64,000 nt of DNA, from positions 744,001-808,000 of the forward strand of contig NZ_CP093341.1 of the NCBI RefSeq assembly GCF_022637455.1. Direction: 5' to 3'. The notes beneath the pieces are model-generated. The model worked only from the letters and a program-made list of their open reading frames with translations, was not told the DNA's origin and did no database searches. Below are positions 33,574-42,603 of this stretch, piece by piece; the first letter of the stretch is position 1; each line of letters starts with the position of its first letter. Source of the DNA: Lysobacter sp. S4-A87 (GTDB lineage Bacteria; Pseudomonadota; Gammaproteobacteria; Xanthomonadales; Xanthomonadaceae). Both the position numbers and the translations under genes were made by a program.

Positions 33574-34395
33574 TCACCCTTTCACGCTCCCGACCAGCAG
33601 CCCCTGCAGGTAGTAGCGCTGCAGGGCCAGGAACAGCAGCAGCACCGGCAGCACCGTGACCACCGAGCCGGCCATCATCATCTCGTTGTCCTGCACATGC
33701 TCGCGCGACAGGGTCGCCAGCGCGACCGGCAGCGTCTGCAGGCTCTTGTCGCTGAGCACGATCAGCGGCCACATGAAGTCGTTCCACGACGCCAGGAACA
33801 CGAAGATCGCCAGCGTCACAAGGATAGGTTTGAGCACCGGCAACACGATCTGGAAGAAGATCCGCGCCTCACCCGCCCCGTCGATGCGCGCGGCCTCGAG
33901 CAGTTCGTCGGGGATAGAGCGCGCGTACTGGCGTACCAGGAAGATGCCGAACACGGTCGCCATGCCCGGTACGATCGCGCCGGCATAGCTGTTTACCAGC
34001 CCAAGCTGCTTGAGCATCAGGAACAGCGGCATCATCGTTACCTGGGCCGGGATCACCAGCGCCGCCAGCAGCACCCGGAAGATCCGCTCGCGCCCGGCGA
34101 AGCGCAGCTTGGCGAATGCATAGCCGGCCATCGTGTTGAACAGCACGCCGATCAGCGTGGCCAGGGTCGCGATGAGGAAACTGTTGAGCAGGTAGCGGCC
34201 CATGCCGGCACGCGCGAACAGCTCGTGGTAGTTGTGCAGCGTCGCGCTTGCAGGCAGCAGCGGCGGCGGAAACTGGCTGGCTTCGCCCGGCTGCATGAAC
34301 GACACCGAAAGCATCCACAGCAACGGCGCCACGCTGATCACCCCCAGGGCAATCAGGAGGCCGTTGATGATGGCTTTGGCCAGGCGTGGCGTCAT
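33574..34395 (-). CDS. Carbohydrate ABC transporter permease, MalG type
   Basis: Inner-membrane permease of a CUT1 sugar importer, 273 aa, six predicted membrane helices. The ATP-binding-protein contact loop EAARIDGAGEARIFFQIVLPVLKP (the EAA motif) is intact. The ATG at 34395 overlaps the preceding permease stop by one base (TGATG), so expression is coupled. It follows the binding protein and the MalF-type permease. There is no ATPase gene next to it. A BIME-like repeat follows. Confidence 0.94.
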   Translation of the reverse strand: MTPRLAKAIINGLLIALGVISVAPLLWMLSVSFMQPGEASQFPPPLLPASATLHNYHELFARAGMGRYLLNSFLIATLATLIGVLFNTMAGYAFAKLRFAGRERIFRVLLAALVIPAQVTMMPLFLMLKQLGLVNSYAGAIVPGMATVFGIFLVRQYARSIPDELLEAARIDGAGEARIFFQIVLPVLKPILVTLAIFVFLASWNDFMWPLIVLSDKSLQTLPVALATLSREHVQDNEMMMAGSVVTVLPVLLLFLALQRYYLQGLLVGSVKG

Positions 34396-35276
34396 CACTC
34401 CGCCCCCTTGCGCCGCGCGAACCAGAACAACCCGCTGGTCACCGCCGTCATCAGCACAAACAGCATGAATGCCACCGCCGACGCGTTGCCCAGGTTCCAC
34501 CACTTGAAGCCCTCGTCGTACATCAGGTACAGCACGCTGACCGTGCTCTGCAGCGGTCCGCCCTGGGTCATCACGTAGGGCTCGGCGAACAACTGGAAAT
34601 AGCCCGACAGGGTCAGGATCGACACCAGCAGCAGCACCGGACCGAGCATCGGCAGCGTGACGTGGCGGAACTGCCGCACGGGAGAGGCGCCGTCGATGCG
34701 TGCGGCTTCGTACAGGTCTTCGGGGATGGCCTGCAGCCCGGCGAGGAAGATGATCATGTTGTAGCCGAAGTTCTTCCACACGGCGAACAGGATGATCGTC
34801 GGCATGGCCCACTTCGGGTCGCCGAGCCAGTCCACCGGATCGATGCCGACCCAGGACAACGCCCAGTTCACCAGGCCGTAACCGGTGTGGAAGAGATAGC
34901 GCCAGATCACCGCCATCGCCACCACGGTCGTCACCACCGGGGCGAAGTACGCAGTGCGGAACACCGGCTTGAACCGCGCCAGCCGCGAATGCAGCAGCAG
35001 CGCGGCGGCCAGCGACACCGCGATCGACAGCGGCACGCCCACGACCACGAAGTACAGCGTGTTGCCCAGCGCCTTCCAGAACAGCGGGTTGTGCAGCAGG
35101 CCCAGGTAGTTGCCCAGCCCGACGAATCGCAGGTTGGCGATGTCTGACAGGGAGTAGATGTCGAAGTCGGTCAGGCTCAGCGCGAACGCGGCCAGCACCG
35201 GCAGGCCGAAGAACACCCCGATCACCGTCAGTGCCGGCCCGGCGAAGATCCAGCCGGCGGGGCCCAAGCGGATCAT
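34395..35276 (-). CDS. Carbohydrate ABC transporter permease, MalF type
   Basis: Second inner-membrane permease of the same importer, 293 aa, six predicted helices, without the extra periplasmic domain of E. coli MalF. The EAA contact loop is EAARIDGASPVRQFRHVTLPML. The start ATG overlaps the stop of the binding protein (ATGA), and its own stop overlaps the next permease. Confidence 0.94.
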   Translation of the reverse strand: MIRLGPAGWIFAGPALTVIGVFFGLPVLAAFALSLTDFDIYSLSDIANLRFVGLGNYLGLLHNPLFWKALGNTLYFVVVGVPLSIAVSLAAALLLHSRLARFKPVFRTAYFAPVVTTVVAMAVIWRYLFHTGYGLVNWALSWVGIDPVDWLGDPKWAMPTIILFAVWKNFGYNMIIFLAGLQAIPEDLYEAARIDGASPVRQFRHVTLPMLGPVLLLVSILTLSGYFQLFAEPYVMTQGGPLQSTVSVLYLMYDEGFKWWNLGNASAVAFMLFVLMTAVTSGLFWFARRKGAE

Positions 35277-36604
35277 GGCGCCGCTCCGATCGTGCGGTGG
35301 TCGAGCATCCAGCGCCGCTTCTCGAGGATGTTGTCGGCGCGGCGGTCGAGCTCGGCGGCGGCCTCATCGACACTGAGCCGGCCGTTCGCCAGTTGCTCGC
35401 CGACGAGCTTGATCTCGTTGGCGATGCGCTCCCACTCCGGCACCTTCGGCGTCGGGCGCGCCCGTTCGAGCTGGTCGCGGAATGCGCGCGCGTAGATGTC
35501 GTCTTTCAGCGACGGCGCGTCCCAGGCACTGCGTCGCGGCGGCAGGTTGCCGGTAAGCGCATGGAAGCGCACCTGCACGTCCGCCTCCGATAGATAGGCG
35601 ACCAGCTTCCACGCCGCATCCTGGTGCGTGGACTTGCGAAACACGACGAAGCTGGCGCCGCCGGCGACCGAGGCACCCGGACCGTTCTCGCCGGGCAGCG
35701 GCATCGTCATCCAGGTCGACTGCAACTGCGGCGGCAGCCGGTTGCGGAACTCGGCGATGTTCCATGGGCCGTTGACGTAAAAGCTGAAATGGCCGCGACC
35801 GAACTCGTTCCAGACATTCGCGATCTGGGTATTGCTGGCCACCGGCGCCCACTTGTTGACGAAGACGTCGCGATAGAAGCCCAGCGCCCGCTTGAACCCG
35901 GGGCTGCGGAAGTTGCCGTAGCGGCCGTCGTCGCGCAGCAGCGGCTCGGGCGACTGGATGCCCAGGTTCAGCAGCGGCTCGGCTTCGTTCAACGGGAACA
36001 ATGCCGCGTAGCGGTTCGGGCCTACCTCGCGCTTGATCGCCGCCATCGCCACCTTCCATTCCGCCCAGGTGCGCGGTGGCTGGGCGATGCCGGCCTTCAC
36101 GAGCAGGTCGCGCCGGTAGAACGGCAAACGGGTCTCGACGTACCAGGGCACGGCGTATACGGTCGTACCGATCACGCCGGTGTCCCATGCCCCCTGGAAA
36201 TAGTCCTGCGCCTGCAGTGTCGGCGTGGTGGCCAGGCGCGCATCGAGCGGCGACAGTGCGTTGAGCAACGAGAATTCCGATACCCAGGTGTTGCCGATCG
36301 CACCGACATCGGGCAAGGCATCGCCGGCGAACGCGGTCAGCAGCTTTTCGTGCGCGGAGATGATCGGCAACTGCTGCAGTTCGACACGGATGCCCGGATT
36401 GCGACGCTCGAACTCCGGGATCAGCTGGGCAACGACTTCGCCTTCGTAGCCCATCGCCCAGAAGCGGACCACCTCGCGGCTATCGCCATCGCGCGAGCAG
36501 GCCGACACGAGCGCGACTGCGGCCAGCGCGACGGCGGCCAGCACGACGATCGCCACGCCCCAACGCAGGCGGCTCCACACGTTCTGGCGCTTGTGCGCGA
36601 TCAC
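35273..36604 (-). CDS. Sugar ABC transporter solute-binding lipoprotein
   Basis: Family 1 extracellular solute-binding protein, 443 aa. The start is a GTG at 36604 (V/M-IAHKRQNVWSRLRWG), 7 bases after the stop of the upstream glycosidase-like gene; the only nearby ATG is followed at once by a stop. Residues 14-34 form a hydrophobic segment ending in the lipobox VSAC, so the protein is a lipoprotein. The mature part begins VVRFWAMGYEGEVVAQLIPEFERRNPGI, the typical start of oligosaccharide-binding proteins, and includes FSFYVNGPWNIAEFRNRL and GGASFVVFRKS. It is translationally coupled to the MalF and MalG permeases. Confidence 0.93.
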   Translation of the reverse strand: MIAHKRQNVWSRLRWGVAIVVLAAVALAAVALVSACSRDGDSREVVRFWAMGYEGEVVAQLIPEFERRNPGIRVELQQLPIISAHEKLLTAFAGDALPDVGAIGNTWVSEFSLLNALSPLDARLATTPTLQAQDYFQGAWDTGVIGTTVYAVPWYVETRLPFYRRDLLVKAGIAQPPRTWAEWKVAMAAIKREVGPNRYAALFPLNEAEPLLNLGIQSPEPLLRDDGRYGNFRSPGFKRALGFYRDVFVNKWAPVASNTQIANVWNEFGRGHFSFYVNGPWNIAEFRNRLPPQLQSTWMTMPLPGENGPGASVAGGASFVVFRKSTHQDAAWKLVAYLSEADVQVRFHALTGNLPPRRSAWDAPSLKDDIYARAFRDQLERARPTPKVPEWERIANEIKLVGEQLANGRLSVDEAAAELDRRADNILEKRRWMLDHRTIGAAP

Positions 36605-36611
36605 GTCATGC

Positions 36612-38285
36612 TCACTGCTGCGGCTGCTTCGATGGCCTGGCCGCCGGCTTCGACGGCTTCGGCGCATCCGCCGCGGCCTTCGGCGCGGGCTGCGCATCAT
36701 CGGCCTGCGCCGCGCGCGATTCGGCCTCGCCCAGCGCCCGCGCGGTCGCCGCGTCCTTCTCCGACTTCGTCTGCGGCAGCGGCTGGGTGCTGACCGTGTC
36801 GCCCTGCGGCTGCAGCCAGCCGCCCTTGAACCCGGCCTTCTCCAGTCCTGCGCGGATGTAGGCATTGCGCTTCATCACGTTCCAGACGAACTCGTTGCGG
36901 TAGTTGGCGATCATCGCAAGGATCGGCCCCTGGTCGATGCCGATGTAGTCGCTGGCCACCCAGCCCTTGTCCGGCACCAGGCGCCCGGTCTTGAGCGGGA
37001 TATCGAAGTCGAAGCTCGGATTGAACGAATCGAGGAACCCGTAGCTGGAATACAGGTAGTCCCCATAGCGCTCGTGCAGGGCGACGGTGGTCGGAATGAC
37101 GATTTCCGGCGCGAACGGCAGTGAGCCGATCACCGCCGTCGGCGCCAGCGTGCCGTCGTCGAAGGTGTCGCGCAGGCCGGCACCACGGGCGGAATAGTGG
37201 CGGAACTGACGCTGCTCGCCGTTGTACTCCTGCAGCGTCTGTTGCGGGCCGTCGCTGGCGGTCAGGCCCCAGGTCTCGTGGCCATAGTCCTCCCACTTCA
37301 TCGGGTTGGCGATGGCGTAGGCACGCTGGGCATAGGCGGCGCGGCGGCTGTTCTCGAAGTAGTCGATGCCGCGCTCGCGCATGTAGTTGTCCTGGATGCC
37401 GCGGAAGTCGATCCAGACGTGACTGTACTGGTGGCCGAACATCGGGCCGAAGGCGAGGAACTCCTCGCCCTGGTACACACCCCAGACATCGTTGTAGGTG
37501 CGCGTCCACACCGTCCAGGCGTCGGCGTCGACCGGGTGCGTGGGCGAAGCCATCGCCAGCACGTACAGCATCATCGCCTCGTTGTAGCCGGTCCAGTCGT
37601 GCTTGATGAAGCCGCTCTCCGGGAACCAGCCCATCGAGATCAGCGGCTTGTTCTGCTGCAGCCAGGTCCAGTCGACCTTGCGGTACAGCTCATCGGCAAT
37701 CTCGCGGATCTGCTTCTCGCGCGCATCGTCGCGGTCGTAGTAACTCTGCGCGAACAGCACTCCCATCATCAGCAGCGCCGTATCCACGCTGGAGAGCTCG
37801 ACCCAGCTCTGGAAGCGATGACCGGTGTCCATGTCGAGGAAGTGGTAATAGAACCCCTGGTACGCGCCCTTGCCCGTGTCCTGCGGACCGGACTGCATGT
37901 CGCGGAAGAACTTCAGCGTGACCAGCGTGCGGTCGACCGCCTGGTTGCGGTTGATCCAGCCGTTCTCGACGCCGATCGGATAGGCGGTCAGGGCGAAGCC
38001 GACCGAGGCGATGCTGGCAAACGGGCGCGACGGGTAGCGATCGGGCGTGAGGCCATTTTTCTCGTTGGTGGTGTCCCAGAAGAACTGGAACGTCCGCTTC
38101 TCGATATCGGCGAACAACGGCGGCAGCTCGAGCTTGGCCGGCTTGAGCGGCTCCACTTCCACCGGTGGCGCAGAGGCGACCGGGTAGGTCTGGGATGTCG
38201 GTTCGCTCTGCTTGCAACCGGCCGCAAACACCAGCAACGCCATCAGCGATGCCACACCCAAGTTGCGTCGAAACGAATCAGACAT
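36612..38285 (-). CDS. PF10091 'glucoamylase' family lipoprotein (GH144-like, possible endo-beta-1,2-glucanase)
   Basis: Exported lipoprotein of 557 aa with signal and lipobox VFAAGC. Residues about 50-480 form an (alpha/alpha)6-type domain whose start, FADIEKRTFQFFWDTTNEKNGLTPDRYPS, and later GFYYHFLDMDTGHRFQSWVELSSVDTALLMMGVLFA, GWFPESGFIKHDWTGYNEAMMLYVLAM and GPMFGHQYSHVWIDFRGIQD mark the PF10091 family, from recall. Characterised members of this family (GH144) are endo-beta-1,2-glucanases, although the Pfam name says glucoamylase. The C-terminal 60 residues are an Ala/Pro/Lys-rich low-complexity tail. ATG 38285 is chosen over a GTG just before it. It heads the operon with the binding protein and permeases. 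Confidence 0.85.
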   Translation of the reverse strand: MSDSFRRNLGVASLMALLVFAAGCKQSEPTSQTYPVASAPPVEVEPLKPAKLELPPLFADIEKRTFQFFWDTTNEKNGLTPDRYPSRPFASIASVGFALTAYPIGVENGWINRNQAVDRTLVTLKFFRDMQSGPQDTGKGAYQGFYYHFLDMDTGHRFQSWVELSSVDTALLMMGVLFAQSYYDRDDAREKQIREIADELYRKVDWTWLQQNKPLISMGWFPESGFIKHDWTGYNEAMMLYVLAMASPTHPVDADAWTVWTRTYNDVWGVYQGEEFLAFGPMFGHQYSHVWIDFRGIQDNYMRERGIDYFENSRRAAYAQRAYAIANPMKWEDYGHETWGLTASDGPQQTLQEYNGEQRQFRHYSARGAGLRDTFDDGTLAPTAVIGSLPFAPEIVIPTTVALHERYGDYLYSSYGFLDSFNPSFDFDIPLKTGRLVPDKGWVASDYIGIDQGPILAMIANYRNEFVWNVMKRNAYIRAGLEKAGFKGGWLQPQGDTVSTQPLPQTKSEKDAATARALGEAESRAAQADDAQPAPKAAADAPKPSKPAARPSKQPQQ

Positions 38286-38323
38286 CACCAGCTGCCGTAG
38301 AGGGAGGAATGGAGCAGGACGTG

Positions 38324-38359
38324 GCCGCCGGCCGCCCGACGAGGTGGACGGCCGGCGGC
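38324..38359 (-). terminator. Hairpin between TonB receptor and GH144-like gene
   Basis: GCCGCCGGCC (38324-38333) pairs perfectly with GGCCGGCGGC (38350-38359) across a 16-base loop, right after the receptor stop. There is no T-run, so it may be an attenuator or RNA-processing hairpin that lowers expression of the genes downstream relative to the receptor. Confidence 0.45.
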
Positions 38360-38365
38360 AACGCC

Positions 38366-41329
38366 TCAGAAGTTGAAGCCAAGGGACAGTTTGAACGTAC
38401 GGGTCGGAAAGAACTGTGTATTGGGCTCGCCAAAATTCTCGTTCGGGTCATTGAAGCCGCCGGGGAAGTCGTCGTATCCGGCGTAGTTGTCCCAGTCGAA
38501 CAGGTTCAGCACATCGCCACGGATCCACATCTTCAGTCCGGCGCCGGTATCGAACTCCTTCATCACCGCCACGTCGAACTGCTTGAATCCAAACGTTCCG
38601 TCCGGCTGGTACTGGTCGATGAAGCAGTTGTCGGGCTTGTCGACATCCAGGCAGTTCGTGGCGTAGCGCCACACCGGTGTCGCCAGCGTCAGCTTGCCGG
38701 AGAAGGTGAAGCCTGCCGGGCCGTCGTAGATACCGGTCGAGACCAGACGATGCTCGGGCACGTCCTTGGCCTTCTTCCAGCCGTAGTCCTGAATCGTCGG
38801 GAAGTCGAGCGCGAACACTTCCCCACCCTGCCGGTTCTCCTTGGCGTCGGTGTAGGTGTAGGCGAAGGTCACGCCCCAGCCCGATTCGGTGGTATAGGGC
38901 TTCTCGGCCTTCAGGAACAGCGAGGTCGCCCGCGTCTTGATGCCGTTGGTGCCGATGATGAGGTTGCTGAACCCGGTCAGCCCCTGCCCGAACGGCGCCC
39001 CCCAGTTGAAGTCCGGCCGGAAGAAGGAACCATCCGGACGACGATTGCCCAGCAGGAACGCGAAGCCGTCGTAACTTTCGATGTACGACACGGTGGCGTC
39101 GGTGAGCCAAATGCCGGCCGAGTTGCGCATGCCGAGGCTGAACTGATCCGAGTAAGGCGTCTTGATGTCGTTGTCGATCGCGAATACTTCGCGGCCGGCG
39201 CCACTGGGCGATGCCAGCGCCGCCAGCGCGGCCGGATCGAAGTACGACGGGTTGAAGTCGATGCATGGCGCCGACGTCGGGCAAGTGCCATCGGCGCGAC
39301 GGAACCACACCTCCGTCGTCGGGAAGGTGGCCTTGGTGATCTCCAGCTGCAGCCAGTCGAACAGGTTGCGGTCGTAGGCCCGGCCGGCACCGCCATAGAT
39401 GACATGTTGCTGGTCGGCGTTGAGGTCGTAGGAGAAGCCCACGCGCGGCTGCCAGCCGTCCTTGAACGAGTCACGGTTGTTGCCGGTACTGATGTAGTCG
39501 TTGACGTTGATGCCGGAGTTCGGGCTATTGATCGCCGCAGAACCGCGCAACGCCGCCACCACGTCGTCGGGCGTCACGTAGTCGAGGTAAGTCGGGCTTT
39601 CCTCGTAGTCGTAGCGCAGGCCCAGGTTGAGGATCAACTTGTCGTTGACCTCCCAGTCGTCCTGGATATAGAAGCCGTATTGGCGGTTGCGCGACGTGGC
39701 ACTGCCATCACCGACGCCAGGCAACGCCGAACCAAAGCGGACATTGATCGGCTGCGACAGGCTGCCGTGGATGTCGTAGGTGAACTGCGGGTTATAAGGC
39801 TGGCGCTCGATCGCGCTGACCTCGACACTCTTGAACTTGACGCCACCCTTGATCGTGTGGCCCTGCCAGCCGGTGTAGGTCAGGTCGTCCTGCAGGCCCC
39901 AGCCTTCCTGGCCCTTGTCCTGGAAATCCGAACCAGCCCCGCTGCGCACCACGGTGTCGAAGATGTTGGTTCCGTCACTGAGGTTGTAGGCGATGCCGTT
40001 GTTGACCGGACGCGGATTGAACGTCGCCTCCTCGTAGGTCAGGTGAGCGTCGTTGAGCCAGTCACCGTTGGTGTACTGGTAGCGAAGGTCGACTCGGGTC
40101 TCGGAGTTGTCCTTGCTGGTGGCGTAATTGGGTACGTTGAGGTCACCGATGCTGGTGATCTCACTCTCGTCGCGGTACTTGCCGGTCAGCTCGAGGTAGT
40201 GGTTGTCGCCGATCGCCCAGTCGAGCTTGCCGAAGTACAGGTCCTCTTTGAACGGCGCGGTGTAGAACCCGTTGCCGGCCTGCGCCTGGATATTGGCGGG
40301 TAGCTCGTCGAGGGTGAAGCCACGGCCCGGAATCAGGGTGCGCGGCGACTCGTATTCCTTGGCCTCGTAGGAGAGGAAGAAATGCGCCTGGTCCTGGATG
40401 ATCGGACCGCCGAAGGTCGCGCCGTACTGCTCCTCCTTGCTACGGGCCTTGGTGTCGTCGCGATCCTCGAATACGGTCCGGTCGCGCCAGTCGGTGTTCG
40501 TGTAGTCCCAGAAGAAGCTTCCTTCGAAATCGTTGGTGCCCGAACGTGTCGTGGCGACCACTGCGGCACTGCTCAGCTGGTCGAACTCGGCCTTGTAGTT
40601 CTGGCTGATGACTTTGTATTCACCGATCGCCGACTGCGGGAAGGGATTGCCGCGGGTCGAATCCTGGCCGCTTATGCCGCCCTGCAGGACGTAGTTCTTC
40701 TGGCCGACGCCATCGATATACACGTTGATGCCATTGGAGCTCTGTGCGCCGGACTTGATCCGGGTCGAACCTTCCGGCCCGCCTCCCTGGAACTGCACGC
40801 CGGGCGCGAGGTCGGCAAAGGCCAGGAAGTTCCGGGTGCCCTGCGGGAGCGATTCGAGTTGCTTGCTGGTGACGTAGGTGGCGATCTCGGAGGTCTTGGT
40901 CTCGGGCACAAAATCCGACGTCACGGTGACCGCATCGATGTCGGTGGCCTCCGGCGCAGGTGCCGTCTCGGCAACACCGCCTGCGGCCGCAAGGTTGACC
41001 GTAGCCGTCTGCCCGACCTGTACGGTGATGGTGCGCGTAGTGGTGGCATTGCCTGCGACCACGTCGACACGATACGTGCCCGGCGGCAAGCCGCCGACGT
41101 TGTAACTGCCGTTGGCCGCCTGGACCTTGCGGCTAAGGCCCGTGGCGACGTTGGTCGCGGTGACCTGGGCTTCGGCGGCGGGTGCCGCGTCAACGGTGAT
41201 CTGGCCACGAATCGTGGCTGCGGTGCTTTGTGCGAGCGCTGCGGGGGCTGCCAGGGCAATGCATGAGGCCAAGGCGCAGGCCAGCAGGCGTGGAGTCGGG
41301 CGATTTGCGGAGCACGGATGGGGCTTCAT
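38366..41329 (-). CDS. OAR-like TonB-dependent receptor
   Basis: Outer-membrane active transporter, 987 aa from the ATG at 41329 with GAGGAAGCAG upstream. It has a signal peptide ending PAALAQ, an N-terminal carboxypeptidase-regulatory-like beta-sandwich (about 45-115; GQITVDAAPAAEAQVTA), a TonB box-like DAVTV near residue 133, a plug (YIDGVGQKNYVLQGG) and a 22-strand barrel ending in the aromatic LSLGFNF. Proteins of this kind often take up large saccharides in Xanthomonads. It is the first gene downstream of the lacI-family regulator and precedes the GH144-like lipoprotein by 80 bases. Confidence 0.93.
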   Translation of the reverse strand: MKPHPCSANRPTPRLLACALASCIALAAPAALAQSTAATIRGQITVDAAPAAEAQVTATNVATGLSRKVQAANGSYNVGGLPPGTYRVDVVAGNATTTRTITVQVGQTATVNLAAAGGVAETAPAPEATDIDAVTVTSDFVPETKTSEIATYVTSKQLESLPQGTRNFLAFADLAPGVQFQGGGPEGSTRIKSGAQSSNGINVYIDGVGQKNYVLQGGISGQDSTRGNPFPQSAIGEYKVISQNYKAEFDQLSSAAVVATTRSGTNDFEGSFFWDYTNTDWRDRTVFEDRDDTKARSKEEQYGATFGGPIIQDQAHFFLSYEAKEYESPRTLIPGRGFTLDELPANIQAQAGNGFYTAPFKEDLYFGKLDWAIGDNHYLELTGKYRDESEITSIGDLNVPNYATSKDNSETRVDLRYQYTNGDWLNDAHLTYEEATFNPRPVNNGIAYNLSDGTNIFDTVVRSGAGSDFQDKGQEGWGLQDDLTYTGWQGHTIKGGVKFKSVEVSAIERQPYNPQFTYDIHGSLSQPINVRFGSALPGVGDGSATSRNRQYGFYIQDDWEVNDKLILNLGLRYDYEESPTYLDYVTPDDVVAALRGSAAINSPNSGINVNDYISTGNNRDSFKDGWQPRVGFSYDLNADQQHVIYGGAGRAYDRNLFDWLQLEITKATFPTTEVWFRRADGTCPTSAPCIDFNPSYFDPAALAALASPSGAGREVFAIDNDIKTPYSDQFSLGMRNSAGIWLTDATVSYIESYDGFAFLLGNRRPDGSFFRPDFNWGAPFGQGLTGFSNLIIGTNGIKTRATSLFLKAEKPYTTESGWGVTFAYTYTDAKENRQGGEVFALDFPTIQDYGWKKAKDVPEHRLVSTGIYDGPAGFTFSGKLTLATPVWRYATNCLDVDKPDNCFIDQYQPDGTFGFKQFDVAVMKEFDTGAGLKMWIRGDVLNLFDWDNYAGYDDFPGGFNDPNENFGEPNTQFFPTRTFKLSLGFNF

Positions 41330-41351
41330 CTGCTTCCTCTCTCTAAAAGCC

Positions 41352-41366
41352 ATTCGAACGTCGAAT
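41352..41366. promoter_or_regulatory. Inverted repeat upstream of TonB receptor
   Basis: ATTCGA, ACG and TCGAAT form a 15-bp palindrome 23-37 bases before the receptor start. It does not match TGTAAACGTTTACA. It may be an operator or a promoter-proximal hairpin. Confidence 0.35.
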
Positions 41367-41423
41367 CACTTGCTGTCGCACACTTACAGGGCCAATCGGG
41401 GGACGGCCCGGAAAAGGTCAGGG

Positions 41424-42446
41424 TCAAGAGTTGCGGAGCGTGCCGCTGTCGACGCTCGACTCGCGCACGATCAGTTCAGTCGGCAGCGCAATGGCGTTCG
41501 AATCCGGGATGGTTTCACCGGCGACGCGTGCCAGCAGCTGGCGCGCGGCGCGCGCGCCCAGCTCGGCGATGTTGACCCGCATCGTGGTCAGGCTCGGGTG
41601 GACGTATCGCGCCAGCGGAATGTCATCGAACCCGGACAAGGCGATGTCCTGCGGAACACGCACGCCGGACTGGGCGAAAGCGAACAGGCAGCCCAGCGCC
41701 ATCATGTCGTTGGCAGCGAACACTGCATCGGGCCGCGGCGACGCGGCCAGCAGTTCGCGGCCGGCGCGATGGCCGGACGCTTCGTCGAACTCGCCCCGAA
41801 CCACCCACGGCCTGGCATCGGGCACCAGCTCGGACAGCGCATCGCGGTAACCGCGCAGTCGCTCGTGGGCGTCGAAGTTGTCTTCCGGCCCGGCAATGAA
41901 GGCGATGCGGCGGTGGCCACCGGCGACGAGGTGCCGGACCATCGCGACCGCGCCGCCGTGGTTGTCGACGCCGATCACCGCCGCACCGTCGAGGCCGGCC
42001 TGGCTGTTGATCAGGACGGCTGGCAACGACGGTTCCAGGTGTTCGCTGAGGATCGTTGGCGCGGCGACGTAGGGCGACATCACCAGCAGGCCATCAACCC
42101 GGCCGCGCATCGCGCGCAGGGCCGCGCCCTGCTCTTCCGGATTGCCGTGGTAGCTCGACACGAGCAGGTGCAGGCGCGAGGCCCGTGCCACCTGGTCGAT
42201 GCCGCGCATCAGTTCGGAGAAGAATTCGCCGTGCAGGTCCGGCAGGACCACGCCCAGGGTCTGGGTGCGGCGGCTGCTGAGGCTGCGGGCGGCGGCATGC
42301 GGGGTGTAGCGCAGCTCGTTGGCTGCGGCCAGAACCCGATTGCGGACCTCTTCGGCTACGTTGCCGTGGCCGTTGAGTGCCCGGGACACGGTGGCCACTG
42401 ACACCTGGGCCACGCGCGCGACATCCTTGATGGTTACGCCAGCCAA
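41424..42446 (-). CDS. LacI family transcriptional regulator
   Basis: Sugar-responsive repressor, 340 aa. The N-terminal helix-turn-helix (TIKDVARVAQVSVATVSRALN, residues 5-25) and hinge are followed by a periplasmic-binding-like sensor domain (LGVVLPDLHGEFFSELMRGI...; C-terminal FDDIPLARYVHPSLTTMRVN). It sits upstream of the receptor-to-permease block on the same strand. A perfect operator-like palindrome TGTAAACGTTTACA lies 33 bases before its start, which suggests autoregulation. A 12/14 copy before the GH1 gene suggests it also controls the second sugar block. The inducer is unknown; a disaccharide or glucose derivative of the imported glycan is likely. Confidence 0.94.
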   Translation of the reverse strand: MAGVTIKDVARVAQVSVATVSRALNGHGNVAEEVRNRVLAAANELRYTPHAAARSLSSRRTQTLGVVLPDLHGEFFSELMRGIDQVARASRLHLLVSSYHGNPEEQGAALRAMRGRVDGLLVMSPYVAAPTILSEHLEPSLPAVLINSQAGLDGAAVIGVDNHGGAVAMVRHLVAGGHRRIAFIAGPEDNFDAHERLRGYRDALSELVPDARPWVVRGEFDEASGHRAGRELLAASPRPDAVFAANDMMALGCLFAFAQSGVRVPQDIALSGFDDIPLARYVHPSLTTMRVNIAELGARAARQLLARVAGETIPDSNAIALPTELIVRESSVDSGTLRNS

Positions 42447-42479
42447 GATTTTCGGCTCCGCGGTTTGATGCGGGCCGAC

Positions 42480-42493
42480 TGTAAACGTTTACA
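42480..42493. promoter_or_regulatory. Perfect LacI-type operator upstream of lacI gene
   Basis: TGTAAACGTTTACA, a 14-base perfect palindrome with a central CG, the hallmark of LacI-family operators. A weaker inverted site GTAAAGCGATCGTTAC follows at 42503-42518. Both lie within 75 bases of the regulator start. Confidence 0.75.
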
Positions 42494-42603
42494 AGCGCAA
42501 GTGTAAAGCGATCGTTACGCAACCTTGGAGCGCGTCTCAAAAGACCGGCCTACAGACTTCAAGGGGGCACGGAATTGCTGCGCCGCGGCACGGGTGATGG
42601 GCC

